Origin: Auricularia sp. M13
Taxonomy: Eukaryota; Basidiomycota; Agaricomycetes; Auriculariales; Auriculariaceae
NCBI GenBank assembly: GCA_037042915.1
Contig: CM073198.1
Location: 3,968,001-4,032,000, forward strand
Length of the DNA: 64,000 nucleotides
Reading direction: 5' to 3'
In this document: in pieces, positions 47,802-58,824 of the stretch
Position numbering within the stretch: position 1 is the first letter of the stretch
Layout of the letters: each line of letters opens with the position of its first letter
The notes under the pieces: model-generated
Told to the model about the DNA's origin: nothing
What the model saw: the letters and a program-made list of their open reading frames with translations, nothing else
Database searches by the model: none
Made by a program: the position numbers and the translations under genes

Positions 47802-49288
47802 ATGGCAAACAGGGACAGGCTCGCGCAGCTCCGGGTACGCCAGCTTGTGCAGTACGCCGCACCGGCCGGTTGCTCACGGCAGCGTGCAGGCACAACAGCA
47901 GGGCGGCGGCGGCCCAGGCTATGGCGGTGGAGGTGGCGGATACAGCGAGTGCGTAACTCGGACAGGCAGTCGGCAAGACAGCCTGACTGACTGACCCTGC
48001 GCAGCTACCAGCAGCAGGGCTACGGCCAGCAGCAGCAAGGCTACGGCCAGGACCAGGGCTATGGTCAGCAGCAGTACGGCGGCGGCGGGCGTGGCGGCGG
48101 CGGCTACGAGCCAGTGCGGGCGAATCCATACGCGCAGCAGGACGGCGGCTCGTACGAGATGAGCTCGCGGCCGTCCAACTACACGAGCCCGCAACAATCC
48201 TACGCCACGGCCAACGGAGGCAGCGGAGACGACCTGAGCGCGTTCTATGCCGAGGTACGTCGACGAAATTTATCTTAAAACCAAGTGGGAAACGCTGACG
48301 GCCCGAATTTCTTATTGTATGTGCAATGTAGATTGGGAGCATCCAGGACGACATCAAGCGGTACAACGAGAACGTCGGCGCGATCAGCGACCTGCAGCAG
48401 CGCTCGCTGAACAACATGGACGACGGCGCCGCGCAGCGGAACCAGCAGCAGCTCGAGCGCATCGTCGGCGAGCAGAGCGCGCTCGCCGCGGCGCTCAAGC
48501 GCCGCATCAAGGACCTCGAGCGCCAGGGCGGCACCGGCGGGCGGGATGCGCAGGTCAAGAAGCAGCAGACGGCGTTCGTCAAGGCCAAGTTCGTCGAGGC
48601 CATCCAGAATTACCAGCAGGTCGAGCAGCAGAGCCGCACGAAGTACAAGCAGCGCATGGAGCGCCAGTACAAGATCGTCAAGCCCGACGCGTCGCCCGAG
48701 GAGGTGCGCGCTGTCGTCAACGACGAGTCTGGCGGGCAGATCTTCTCGCAAGCGGTCAGTGCTCTGTCCTCAGTCCTCACTGTTTGCCCGAATTGTGTTG
48801 CAGTTGATGAACTCCAACCGGTATGGCGAGTCGCGAGCGGCGTACCGCGAAGTGCAGGAGCGACATGCGGACATTAAGAAGATCGAGAAGACTCTGACAG
48901 AGCTAGCGCAGCTCTTCCAGGACGTACGTCGTCGGCCTCCCTTTCTCTCTCTGTCGAAATACCGCTGAAATCATTTCTTCCTTTCACGCAGATGAGCGTG
49001 CTGGTCGAGCAGCAGGACGAGACGATCAACGTCATCCAGAACAACGCGGTCAACATCGACAACGACGTGCAGATGGGGTACAAGGAGACGGAGAAGGCGG
49101 TCGTCAGCGCGCGCGGCGCGCGCAAGAAGCGCTGGATCTGCTTCTGGATCAGCCTCGTCATCATCATTGTCGTCGTCCTCGTCGTCATCTTCCAGCTCAA
49201 GCCGTGGAATAACACCGGCGGCGGCAACAACAACAACAATAACAATAACATCAACAACAGCAACAACAACGGCACCAGCACTCGATAG
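47802..49288 (+). CDS. Sso1-type plasma membrane syntaxin (Qa-SNARE)
   Basis: t-SNARE for exocytosis at the plasma membrane. The first exon is short (MANRDRLAQLR). A Gln/Gly/Tyr-rich, low-complexity N-terminus follows (QQQGYGQQQQGYGQDQGYGQ and so on). The Habc domain reads LSAFYAEIGSIQDDIKRYNE, then KQQTAFVKAKFVEAIQNYQQ and YKIVKPDASPEEV. The SNARE motif contains ERHADIKKIEKTLTELAQLF, DMSVLVEQQDETINVI (zero-layer Gln) and VNIDNDVQMGYKETEKAV. A single C-terminal helix ICFWISLVIIIVVVLVVIF ends it, followed by an unusual Asn-rich tail of about 30 residues (poly-Asn with Gly/Ser/Thr) outside the membrane. That extracellular tail is not typical of Sso1. Confidence 0.92.
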
Positions 49289-50036
49289 ACCGCGCATGCC
49301 TCTTTTCGTTCACGCCACTATCCGGTTTATGCTAGCGGCGTCTGCTTCTCTCGTTATATACAGCACGATAACGGACGTGTGTCACGACCTCCACAGCCGA
49401 CTGACTGGCTTACCTGCCCCCTCCCTTCATTCGTGCAGACTCTACCTCATCCCCTTCCTCTCTCTGCTTTGATGCTATTTATCACTTATTTTTGGATAGT
49501 CATGTCAGTAAATATCGAACACGCCGCTGTCTCGCTCCCGCAATTGTCTCCTTCGATAATGCCCGCCTACGGTTCGACGACGCGAACCATGCCCTGAGTA
49601 AGACGGTCGAGTTTCGTGCGGCCCGTCTCTTCTAGGCATGAAATATAAGGGGCTGTAATGTATCAGGTTGGCTTCGCTGGAAGACTTCTCTCTCTGTAAT
49701 CTAGAGATGTAAATGCGCAAAAAGTGGGGAGACATGAGGAGGTTGGGGGATGCTACGGAAACAGGTGAGGAAAGTCGCGAGGGTCGAGGCGCCGCGCATT
49801 GCGAAAGCAGAGAGCATCGTAACCAGTGCGTGATGACAGGACAGCTGGAAATGATGAGAAAGCAGGAGAGAAGGGGGTGAACCAGTGCGTGATGACAGAC
49901 AGCTGGAAATGATGAGAAAGCAGGAGAGAAGGGGGTGAATGGACGTGTCGAGCGCCAGATGATAATATGAGATGTCCGAGGAGGATGAAACGCGCGCGCA
50001 ATCGTCCATATAGTATGATATGACGAGGAAAAGGCG
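49289..50036. other. Intergenic region with a tandem duplication
   Basis: 750 bp between convergent genes. Apart from a duplicated segment of about 59 bp (49821-49937) I see nothing coding or structural. Confidence 0.5.
49821..49937. repeat. 59-bp tandem duplication
   Basis: Two copies, 49821-49879 and 49880-49937, identical except for one missing G in the second. Each begins AACCAGTGCGTGATGACAG. The near identity shows it is recent or an assembly artefact. Confidence 0.85.
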
Positions 50037-51807
50037 TTAGTAAACTGGGCGACCACGGTAGAGCTTGCCTGTCGCAATCTCCTCGAGCCATGCCTCCATG
50101 TTGGGGTTGATCCACTGCATGGCAGTGTTCATAACTTTAACGACCATGTTGCGGTCCTCGTCCTCACACCCCTCGGGAGCCGTGTACTGGCGTCCGCCCC
50201 ACTTGTCAGGATGCATCTGGATGCGCAGCTTCTTGAAGAAAGCGATCATCTCCCGATCGTGGGGTCGACGTACGGCTGGACGCTATCGAAGAAGAACTTG
50301 ACCTCCTCGTCGGTGACGAGCGTGAGCGAGTAGGGCGCCTTGAGGAGCACGGGCGCGGGGATGTCGTCGACCTCGATGAGCGGCGTCTTGCCACCCTTGG
50401 CGCGTATCTTGAGCATGAACATGTCGCAGCGGCGCTTCCACTCCATGAGGCCGTAGTACGGGTCCATGGGGCGCCGGACGCGGCGCGCCGCGGCCTGCGC
50501 GCGCACGGCCGCGAGCCGCTCCTCCTCGCGCCGGCGCGCCTCGCGCTCGTGGCGGTCCATCTCTTCCAGCTCGGCGCGCAGCCGCGCGAGCTCGGCCTGG
50601 TGCGCGGCGTAACGCGCGTGCTCGGCCATGAGCTCCAGCATGAGCGCCTCCTGCGCCAGCTCGCGGCGGCGCAGATGGTACGCGGCGCGCTCCCGCTGCC
50701 GTTGGATGCGAGCGGACACTGGACGGAAGCCGTAGCCGCTGTGACGTTGAGTGCGACGGTTCTTCCTCTGCAGAGAATGTCTATCGGCGCCGCGGTGACG
50801 CTTGGGCGGTGGTGATCGCTCCTTCTCGCGGTGCTGGTGGTGCAGGGGACGTTTCTGGCCGGCGGTCTTCGGGACGGAGGCCGACGACTTGGTGCGCTCT
50901 AGAGAGGTGAGAATCAGTCAGTTCAAGTCAAAGGGAGTGGGAGGTCATTTACCAAGCTTCTTTTTCTCGGCTCGGGCCCTCCCGTCGTAGTGGAAGTGCT
51001 CGTGTGGCCCTTGACAGTCGCATCGGAGCAGGCGTCGGACTCGTCCCCCTCATCCTCCTCAGCGACGGAGTACAAGTCTTCCGCAGCGAAGGAAAACATA
51101 TCGTCGGGGTCGACGTTCATCCTGTCGGCAGGCGCCACAGAGTCCACGCTCATGTAGCTCGTAAACTGGCCGCCGCCAGCTCGGCGCACCGTCCGAATAG
51201 TGTCGATGCTCATCATGCTGGTGAACTTGCTGCCCTCCCTCGCCGGGCGAACGGTGTCGATGCTCATCGCGGAAGCGAAAGATTTCTGGTTCCGGAAGTT
51301 GGAGGTATTTGGCACGCTCGTGTACGGAGCCGAGCTCGAGGGACCCGTGGAGTCTGGCTTTGGCGGTGCAGCAAAGAACACTTTGGGCTTGTCCGATGAG
51401 GCGGGAGGCGCTGGTCCATCGAGCGGTCGGAGACGCGCCGTGGGAAGGCCGATGCTGGGGATGGTGCACTCCCAGTCAGCACTCAGCTTAAACATATCCC
51501 ATTCATTGCGCGTCATCAACACGCATTCCCTATTGATGAGGGTAAGCGTACGAAGGAGAATTGAGTGGAGGGGATCTTACCCGTCGTAGATGACCGAACG
51601 AGGCCAGGTTCCCTCGTCAAGAACGCCAGCACCCAGCTTCGCTGGAGGGATGGGAACGTAGTTCCATGCACCAGGCATTGCGGGATCCGCGTCAGCACTG
51701 CGAGCAATGGCAACGCGCTGCTCTGGAAGATAGACGTTGATGGGATTGTTGGGATCTTGAGAGCTGGGGTCTGGCTTGAGCGTGGCGAAGCCAAGAACGT
51801 GAGGCAT
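50037..51807 (-). CDS. Coiled-coil protein with C-terminal HPD motif
   Basis: Unknown function. N-terminus MPHVLGFATLKPDPSSQDPN then INVYLPEQRVAIARS. The middle is disordered and carries a fourfold-looking repeat (SAMSIDTVRPARE, SMMSIDTIRTVRR, SYMSVDSVAPADR) and an acidic tract (VAEEDEGDESDACSD). The C-terminal half has an Arg/Glu-rich coiled coil (LARLRAELEEMDRHEREARR), then PYYGLMEWKRRCDMFMLK, APYSLTLVTDEEVKFFFDS and FFKKLRIQMHPDKWGG. The HPD tripeptide with flanking basic residues resembles a degenerate J-domain, a pattern I have seen in agaricomycete hypotheticals, but the fold is not proven. One C seems missing in a CCCC run at about 50266, between QPYVDP and DREMIAFF. Confidence 0.62.
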
Positions 51808-52642
51808 CTAGAATGAAATGAGAATGGCTTCCAGAGGTGCTATGAGTACGCACAGGCGTAGAGAAGTTGGATAAGACCATAGTTGATGAGTTGCTTTGTA
51901 TGGAATTTCAGTGGTGGTGAGGTTGGTGGCGGTCGCGAGGCAGATTGTGGCAGGATAATCTGCGCACGCCTTCGTGGTGGTCGTGGTGGCGGGCCGACGA
52001 GGTTGAGCGCTAAACCACGTCACAATTTATCAGCCGAGCGTGGTACGCGATGCGTCGGTGTATCCCGGCGAAGCAATGGCCATAAGGCCATAACCAGGTC
52101 CATGCATGCTAATAGGACCCGCGAGAATGAGTGATAGAAAGTCGACAATAAAAGCCGCGCAGAGCTGCGGATCGAAGAAATTCCCGCTACCTTGGTAGTG
52201 GGTCTTAGCCCTGCAACACCAGCGAATCCGCACTATTTAATTATTGATACCAAACCACCACTTTTGATGAACTTCCCCTTTTATGGCAACCTCCGCCGGA
52301 GAGTTTCGGCATTGTTGCTGCGCATCTGCCGGTCGGCACCGTCTGGTGCTTGGCGTGTTCGTCGCTCTCTTTCTCTTGCTCTTACCCTTCCCTTGCTCGC
52401 CGCTCAGCATACTCCCGCTGTCCGCTGTCGTCGCTACACACGAGTCCGCCTTGGTAGCTTTAGGTGTGTATATCTGCATGCACCCGGGCACATAGTGCTA
52501 AATGTTTGCTGCGAGGCCCGCTCGTACCTCCAGGTCTCCGTCCGTCGCGGCGTGCTGCTTTGCGGTCCCGTCGTCCACCCGGTGAGTGCAATTTGTCTTG
52601 TATGACTTGCTGTCTAATATTGATGTCGAGAATAGTGCAGTC
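51808..52642. other. Region between the HPD gene and the Helitron
   Basis: About 835 bp. It includes a likely intron in the Helitron 5' leader (52582-52635, GTGAGT...GAATAG) and several weak ORFs. Somewhere here should lie the 5' end of the Helitron, but I could not pick out its TC terminus with confidence. Confidence 0.4.
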
Positions 52643-55600
52643 ATGCCCGCTCTGAGCGTCGATGACGACGCAGCTCTTCCTTCGCTGCCGGCTACATTGG
52701 CCTCTATTCTTTGCACTATTATATGCACCTTAGAACACCATGATCATAATACTTGCTTTGATGTCAATGTCATCCATATGCGTGACTACTGTGAACAGCA
52801 CGGATTGTCTATTGAAGGATCCCCGGATGAGTTGCGTGCTCGCTATATTGCGCATGTGCTCTCAGGAGGTTGTGCTTCTCATCGCGGTCCTGTTTGTCGC
52901 ACTGTATCATCGTCAACTACTTCTGGGTTTCTTAGTGCCAGCCTCTTGACTACTGTCCTTGCTGCCAACCAAAGATGTGTTCCTGTTGAGCGTTTGCACA
53001 TTATATGTGCTGCACTTCGTCTGCCGGTTCCTTCTGCAGGTTCTTCTAGGCCTCGAAATGTATTGCTCCAATGTCTGCGCTCAGAAATCACACGCTTGCG
53101 TTTGGAACTGAGTTACGAGTCTATTCCCGTTGATTCATTATTTGATTGCGTGGAGCGTATGCAGCGCACAAGTCTGGTCAATTTGGCTACTCAACATGGA
53201 ATAGTATATTCTTCCAAGGACACTGCACAGACTGCTCGCACGGGTATTGTTTCTCATGTTACCAACGGCAATTGTCATGAGTCCCATTCAAGCGCAGTGG
53301 GCTGTAAGGACGTATATTCTCAGTACACCAAAAATGGGCATCCTCAGGATGCAGATATCTCAGACCTTCAGATCTATATTCTCACCACTGTGGTGGATAA
53401 AGCCAAGTCTGCCTGTCTCAAACGCATACTTTCTATACATTCTGTAGCGTTCGATCCCAAGGATTCTACTAGTAAGCTCCGTCGTCATGTTAGAAAATTG
53501 ATTGTTCGTATCAAGCGTGGCAAATCGTCTCCCTCTATCCGTTCGTCACATTCACATAATACAGATCCCCAAATCAATTTGCCTAAGGCAGGTATCTGGC
53601 CTGAGCTCGTTGATGAAGCCCAGAAGTTCACCTGCCTCAAAGGATTTCGGGAACTCACTTCTAGATGTGCTTTAGAAGAAAAAGTCTGCGCTTCTTGCCA
53701 TGCGGATTATCCTGTTTCTGGACTGCGTGAAATATCAGTTGATCCCGAAATTTTGTCCTTATTTAGTAGACCCGACATTCCTGATGCCTGTGTGTCGTAT
53801 CATTCACACAGTGGGCAGCCGCTGCTATTACATGGCGATGGTGTTCTGCTCGACAGTCAATGGGAAACTAAATTGCGTGTTTGTGTAGACTGTCGCAGCT
53901 GGATCTTGAAGCACAAAGTGCCGAGGCTTGCAGTAGCCAATGATTTGGTCTTGGGGCCCGTTCCTCCGGAATTGAAGGATTTGACTATGATCGAAGAGAG
54001 CATGATCGCTCGCTGCCGTGCGAAGGCTATGATTGTAGAACTCAAACAAACAAGTGACGAGCAATCCATTGACGGCCTTAGAAGAGTGCACTCTCAGAGA
54101 GGGATGAAAGGTCATATTATTGTATATCCACAGCACCCTGAAACTTTGGCATCTTTCCTTCCTCCTTCGATTGAAGACACTATGACCAGCATTGCAGTTA
54201 TATTTGTGGGAAGCCAGCCTCCTACGGCTGAATGGCTGCTGAAAAAAGCTAAACCTCTAACTGTCAGGGCTGATCGCTTGCGCCGTGCACTATTATGGCT
54301 TAAAGCAAATAATCCCCTGTACCGAGATATTGTGCTTAACACCACTGTTCTTGCAGAACTCGAGGCCAATCCTGTTCTTCCCTTCGACATTCAGCATGTA
54401 AATAATACGTCAGCATCTGATGTTTTAACTTCCCGTTATGATGCTCTTCCTGACACAGTCCCTGACGACGAGGACCAACCCGATATATCCCCAATTGACT
54501 TTGAAACTGTTGTTATTGCAGACGTTGAGGGCCACATACCCTCTAATGATTTGCGCAGAGCTGCGTTTGATCATATTATGAACGGCGGTGGCTACATGCA
54601 AATGTTTCACGAGTTTCAGCCTGCTAATTCTTTTGACAATCCTGATTTATTTCCTATGTTATATCCCACTCTATTTCCTTACGGCAGTGGGCGTTTTGAA
54701 TTCAAACGTAAAACCAAACTATCTCTGAAACAGCAGGCTAAGTTATTCCTTCGCCTCCACGACAGACGGTTCCAGACTCATCCCACCTTTATTTTTACTA
54801 TTTTCAATTTGCTCCAGAGACGCTCTATACTTTTCAACACCAAGCTCAAGGTTTCCAGAGACAGTTTCCGATCTATATCGGAGGATATTGCTTCTGTTTC
54901 ATGGGATTCTGTTCAAAAAATATGCGAGAGAGCTGCAGCTGGAGAGCACATTGCTCCCAAAAATGATGAAGAAAAGCGTGTGTTGCGTCTGATGAATCAC
55001 GTAAAAGTCCTTACTTCAAAAGTACCTGGTTCTGCTGCTTCCAAAATCACTATGCGAAATGAGATCCGTGGCCTCATGATGACTAAAGGTCTTCCTAGTT
55101 GGTATGTTACGGTAAATCCCGCAGATACGTTCAATCCAATAGTTCGATTTTTAGCAGGGGAAGAGATTGATATTGACAATTTTGCACCTGATACTGCACC
55201 TGATATTTTTGGACAGCATAGACTTGTTTCGGATAATCCTATTGTGGCTTCTAAATTTTTCAATATTTATATGCATGCGTTCATCAAGGCTCTGTTGGGA
55301 TACGATGCCAAAACGGATACATCGGGTGTTTTAGGCAAGGTCTCTGCCTACTATGGCTGCGTAGAAGCTCAGGGTCGCGGAACGTTACACTGTCATATGT
55401 TGATATGGATTGATGGAGCTTTAAATCCCAACGAAATCAGAGATGAAGTTCTGAAGGACTTGAATGGTGATTTTGCAGTCCGCCTTCTTCAGCATCTGGA
55501 TGACGCCATTTCTAATTGTGTTCCCCAAGATCCAGGCCCTTCTCAGTCTGATCTGCCTTCTGACAAATACCATCCTTCCTCTGTATTAGGTCCGAGTTTG

Positions 55601-56230
55601 AATCTAAGCCCTGAGTCATTGTTACATGAGCGTCGACGAGATTTACGCAATATAGTCATGAAGTCGCAGTTACATGATCATAAAGCTACTTGTTACAAAT
55701 ATTACAAGGGTCCTCCCCATCCAAAAGTATGTAGGTTTGACTTAGATGCGTCCAATTACTGCGCTCAGTCTAGTATTGACCCTGAATCTGGGGAACTTAA
55801 TCTACGGTGCCTGGATGGGCTTGTAAATAATTATAATGACACCATGATCGAATCTTTACGATGTAACATGGATATCAAGTTCATTGGGTCTGGTCCCAGC
55901 GCCAAGGCTGTGTTATATTATATTACGGACTACATCACTAAATCGCCGCTAAAAGCTCACATCTCTTATGCAGCATTGCAACTCGCGGTTCAAAAGGTAG
56001 GTGAACTGGATATAGATCAGTATGACACTCATTTGAGGGCAAAAAGACTTTTGCAAAAGTGTGCACATGCGATGATCTCACATCAGGAATTATCTGCTCA
56101 GCAGGTCGCTTCCTATCTGACTGACGAGGAAGATCACTTCACTAGTCACAAGTTTAGCAACCTTTTCTGGATTGGATTGAAAAACTGGTTGAGTCACAAA
56201 GTCCCAGCCCTGAATGCTATGCGTATTTAG
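52643..56230 (+). CDS. Helitron Rep protein (N-terminal part of RepHel)
   Basis: Initiates rolling-circle transposition by nicking the element end. I start at the ATG at 52643 (MPALSVDDDAALPSLPATL). An upstream GTG start at 52586 falls inside a likely intron. Residues from about 340 on hold a Cys-rich zinc-finger-like segment (CASCHADYPVSG, VCVDCRSWILKHKVPRLAV), followed by the helitron-like N domain (NGGGYMQMFHEFQPANSFDN, DLFPMLYPTLFPYGSGRF). The HUH motif is GRGTLHCHMLIW. The catalytic tyrosine pair is in YYITDYITKSP. The first 330 residues are unlike any domain I know and may bind the termini. The frame ends at MRI, but a one-base change near 56182 would let it run on into the helicase, as is normal for RepHel. 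Confidence 0.88.
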   Translation: MPALSVDDDAALPSLPATLASILCTIICTLEHHDHNTCFDVNVIHMRDYCEQHGLSIEGSPDELRARYIAHVLSGGCASHRGPVCRTVSSSTTSGFLSASLLTTVLAANQRCVPVERLHIICAALRLPVPSAGSSRPRNVLLQCLRSEITRLRLELSYESIPVDSLFDCVERMQRTSLVNLATQHGIVYSSKDTAQTARTGIVSHVTNGNCHESHSSAVGCKDVYSQYTKNGHPQDADISDLQIYILTTVVDKAKSACLKRILSIHSVAFDPKDSTSKLRRHVRKLIVRIKRGKSSPSIRSSHSHNTDPQINLPKAGIWPELVDEAQKFTCLKGFRELTSRCALEEKVCASCHADYPVSGLREISVDPEILSLFSRPDIPDACVSYHSHSGQPLLLHGDGVLLDSQWETKLRVCVDCRSWILKHKVPRLAVANDLVLGPVPPELKDLTMIEESMIARCRAKAMIVELKQTSDEQSIDGLRRVHSQRGMKGHIIVYPQHPETLASFLPPSIEDTMTSIAVIFVGSQPPTAEWLLKKAKPLTVRADRLRRALLWLKANNPLYRDIVLNTTVLAELEANPVLPFDIQHVNNTSASDVLTSRYDALPDTVPDDEDQPDISPIDFETVVIADVEGHIPSNDLRRAAFDHIMNGGGYMQMFHEFQPANSFDNPDLFPMLYPTLFPYGSGRFEFKRKTKLSLKQQAKLFLRLHDRRFQTHPTFIFTIFNLLQRRSILFNTKLKVSRDSFRSISEDIASVSWDSVQKICERAAAGEHIAPKNDEEKRVLRLMNHVKVLTSKVPGSAASKITMRNEIRGLMMTKGLPSWYVTVNPADTFNPIVRFLAGEEIDIDNFAPDTAPDIFGQHRLVSDNPIVASKFFNIYMHAFIKALLGYDAKTDTSGVLGKVSAYYGCVEAQGRGTLHCHMLIWIDGALNPNEIRDEVLKDLNGDFAVRLLQHLDDAISNCVPQDPGPSQSDLPSDKYHPSSVLGPSLNLSPESLLHERRRDLRNIVMKSQLHDHKATCYKYYKGPPHPKVCRFDLDASNYCAQSSIDPESGELNLRCLDGLVNNYNDTMIESLRCNMDIKFIGSGPSAKAVLYYITDYITKSPLKAHISYAALQLAVQKVGELDIDQYDTHLRAKRLLQKCAHAMISHQELSAQQVASYLTDEEDHFTSHKFSNLFWIGLKNWLSHKVPALNAMRI

Positions 56231-56280
56231 GTTCATCATCCGCTGATGAGGAAAACCCCCCTACTGAAGGTGACAGAGAC

Positions 56281-58824
56281 TTGGCTCAAGATACCGACGA
56301 TGACGAGGATTCCGCCAGTGAAGCTTCTGAATCCAACCAGGACGAACCAAATGTCCAAGAATTTGATGAACCCAACGAGGACGAAGTTGTTATTGACACT
56401 GACAACGGCAATATTGTGGCGAAAGCAGGTCAGCTTTCTGATTATTTACACCGTGGTCCGGGTTTGGAGCAGTTATGCCTATGGGACTTTGTGCGATTTG
56501 CCTCCAAAGTACCCATATCCAGTATCAGGCGCAAGAAGTCCCCGCATCCTGATTCTGATGAGGACTCAGACTTAGAGGACGAACTGAATTTGCAGGATAG
56601 ATCCTCGCCTCTGATTTTGGACGAAGTCACCTGGCCTTTCCCCCTTCAGCGTAGAAAACGTCATATGTTCAGATTACAGGATCCCCATCCCGAATCTCAT
56701 TCTCATGTATTAGTTATTCGCACTGAATCTCAGCTCACAATACCAGTCCCTATTGGACCGTCCATACCGCGCAGAGATACAGAGGGTCAGAGTCATAGAT
56801 ATGCTCGATTGATGCTTATGTTATTTAAACCTTGGAGAAATGCTGGTCATCTCCGTTCTTTATCTCAGTCTTGGAAAGACGCTTTTCAACTTTTCAAGGA
56901 ATGCTGTTCCACATCCCATAGCAAGGTCATGGATAATATGCAGATACTACACGAATGCAAGGACAGCAGAGACGATCATTTCCGCAACGGCCAACCTCGC
57001 CGCAATAGAGCACAGAGAGTTCCTGAGAATATGAGAAGTCATCCCACTCACGACGGTGACAATCTGGATTTTGAAGACGAAGAATATCAGACTGCTATTG
57101 CTGAGCATCTTGAGAGCATTGATCACATGAACAGCGAGATGTCCTTGCATGAGCTAAGGATGGCTGATGAATGTGTTGCGTCTGCTGAGGCCTGCGGTTT
57201 GTTCGCAAAACCCATTGGTTTGGATTCTGATACTTTGACCGCTCTTCAGAATACTGCTGAAATACAATGCACTTTCTCTGATGAAATGGAAGAGTTCAAA
57301 TGGCGTAAGGAATATGAACAGCGACGGGATGCTGCCAAGAAAGCTCATTCGAACCCAGCCCAAAGTCATGCCCCCGCTGTTCCTGTACATTTGTCTACTG
57401 TAGCTTCTGGTGCAGACTTTAGAAACGCTCAGAACAACGAATTAGTTGCTGAAGGAGCTCGTATAGTTCCTGGAGATCCTGATTTTCATCTCACATCCGA
57501 AATAAATCCTGATACTGTTGTCCAACAATTTACTCTCAACGAAGAACAAGCAGCAGCATTTCGCATCGTAGCTCAGCATAGTTTGGCCCGGAACTCATCT
57601 CCTCTGCGCATGATGCTCAGTGGCCCTGGTGGTACAGGCAAATCACGTGTTATTCAAGCGTTGAAACATTGGTTTGACGTTCGCAATCAGGCTCGAAGAT
57701 TCCGTTTGTGTTCTTATACCGGTGTAGCTGCTAATAATATTTCTGGAATGACTCTGCATGCAGCGTTGAGTTTGTCACGTGCTAGCAATGGAAGACTCTC
57801 TGCAGGTGCCAGGCAAGACCTTGCAGCCACATGGGACGGAGTAGATTATTTATTCGTGGACGAAGTTTCTATGGTAGGCTGCAATTTGATGGTTGATATC
57901 TCTCAGGCTTTATGTGTTGCAAAGGGATCCTCAGAGGCTTTCGGTGGAATTAACATCATATTTGCGGGAGATTTCTGCCAGCTTCCTCCCGTGAAACAAG
58001 CTAGACTTTTCAAGCATTTGGATACCAGAACCATTAAACAGGGAGGTACCAACGCCGGTCAAAAGGCAATTCATGGTAAACTGCTTTGGCTTTTGGTGCA
58101 GACGGTCGTTATTTTGCATAGACCTATGCGCCAAGCTGGTCCAGAAAATGAGGCCTTTGTATCTTTGTTAGGTCGGTTGAGACTGGGTGCTTGCACCTCT
58201 GATGACTTCAAGCTTCTTCAGACAAGAGATTTGCGATTGCTGCACCGCTCAAGTCGTGATGTAGACTGGTCCTCCCTGCGCAAAGCTCCCATCATTGTTA
58301 CTTCCAATGCAACAAAGGACGCGCTCAATGTGAGGGCTACGCTTGCGTTCGAAGCTACCAATCAAACTGTTCATTGGTATTACACCTCGGATTCATTTCA
58401 AAATAGACCACTGACAGACGATCGTGTTGTGACTGCTCTGGATAGACTTCATTCTGGAAAGACTAGTCCTCAGATGATGAGCAAACTGCCTCTTGTTCTG
58501 GGAATGCCTGTCATTCTTACTCAGAATTACGACGTCGAGGGCGGTATTGTCAATGGAACTCGTGGAATCCTGAAGAAGATCAGATATACTGCAGATGAGT
58601 TTGGCCGGAGGAGGTTGACTTCATGCATAGTTAGTATTCCTCAAGCTACAGCATCTGATTTCCAGGGACTAGGCCCTCATCTATTTCCGGTGCTTCAAGA
58701 AACCACCAGCATATGTGTTTTACATAAATTTTCTGGCAAAAGCTGCACCATAAAACGGTCCCAAGTTCCCTTGTTGCCGGGCTTTGCAATTACCACGCAC
58801 ACAAGGCGCAAGGAGAGACCATGA
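56281..58824 (+). CDS. Helitron PIF1-type helicase domain
   Basis: 5'-to-3' DNA helicase part of RepHel. The stretch has no proper start (its first codon is TTG), which shows it is the continuation of the Rep ORF. An acidic region (AQDTDDDEDSASEASESNQD) leads in, then QQFTLNEEQAAAFRIVAQHS, Walker A GPGGTGKSRVI, Walker B LFVDEVSMVG, the motif III region INIIFAGDFCQLPPVKQ, and a motif IV-like LPLVLGMPVILTQNYDVEGG with IVNGTRGILKKI. Near 58808 two extra bases in ACACAC change the frame just before the conserved THKAQGET helicase motif. The remainder is in the next feature. Confidence 0.85.
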   Translation: MAQDTDDDEDSASEASESNQDEPNVQEFDEPNEDEVVIDTDNGNIVAKAGQLSDYLHRGPGLEQLCLWDFVRFASKVPISSIRRKKSPHPDSDEDSDLEDELNLQDRSSPLILDEVTWPFPLQRRKRHMFRLQDPHPESHSHVLVIRTESQLTIPVPIGPSIPRRDTEGQSHRYARLMLMLFKPWRNAGHLRSLSQSWKDAFQLFKECCSTSHSKVMDNMQILHECKDSRDDHFRNGQPRRNRAQRVPENMRSHPTHDGDNLDFEDEEYQTAIAEHLESIDHMNSEMSLHELRMADECVASAEACGLFAKPIGLDSDTLTALQNTAEIQCTFSDEMEEFKWRKEYEQRRDAAKKAHSNPAQSHAPAVPVHLSTVASGADFRNAQNNELVAEGARIVPGDPDFHLTSEINPDTVVQQFTLNEEQAAAFRIVAQHSLARNSSPLRMMLSGPGGTGKSRVIQALKHWFDVRNQARRFRLCSYTGVAANNISGMTLHAALSLSRASNGRLSAGARQDLAATWDGVDYLFVDEVSMVGCNLMVDISQALCVAKGSSEAFGGINIIFAGDFCQLPPVKQARLFKHLDTRTIKQGGTNAGQKAIHGKLLWLLVQTVVILHRPMRQAGPENEAFVSLLGRLRLGACTSDDFKLLQTRDLRLLHRSSRDVDWSSLRKAPIIVTSNATKDALNVRATLAFEATNQTVHWYYTSDSFQNRPLTDDRVVTALDRLHSGKTSPQMMSKLPLVLGMPVILTQNYDVEGGIVNGTRGILKKIRYTADEFGRRRLTSCIVSIPQATASDFQGLGPHLFPVLQETTSICVLHKFSGKSCTIKRSQVPLLPGFAITTHTRRKERP

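Noticed and set aside
52586-52642. Earlier start of the Helitron Rep at 52586
   Set aside because: That codon is GTG and falls inside a GTGAGT...AATAG intron-like segment; the first good ATG is at 52643.
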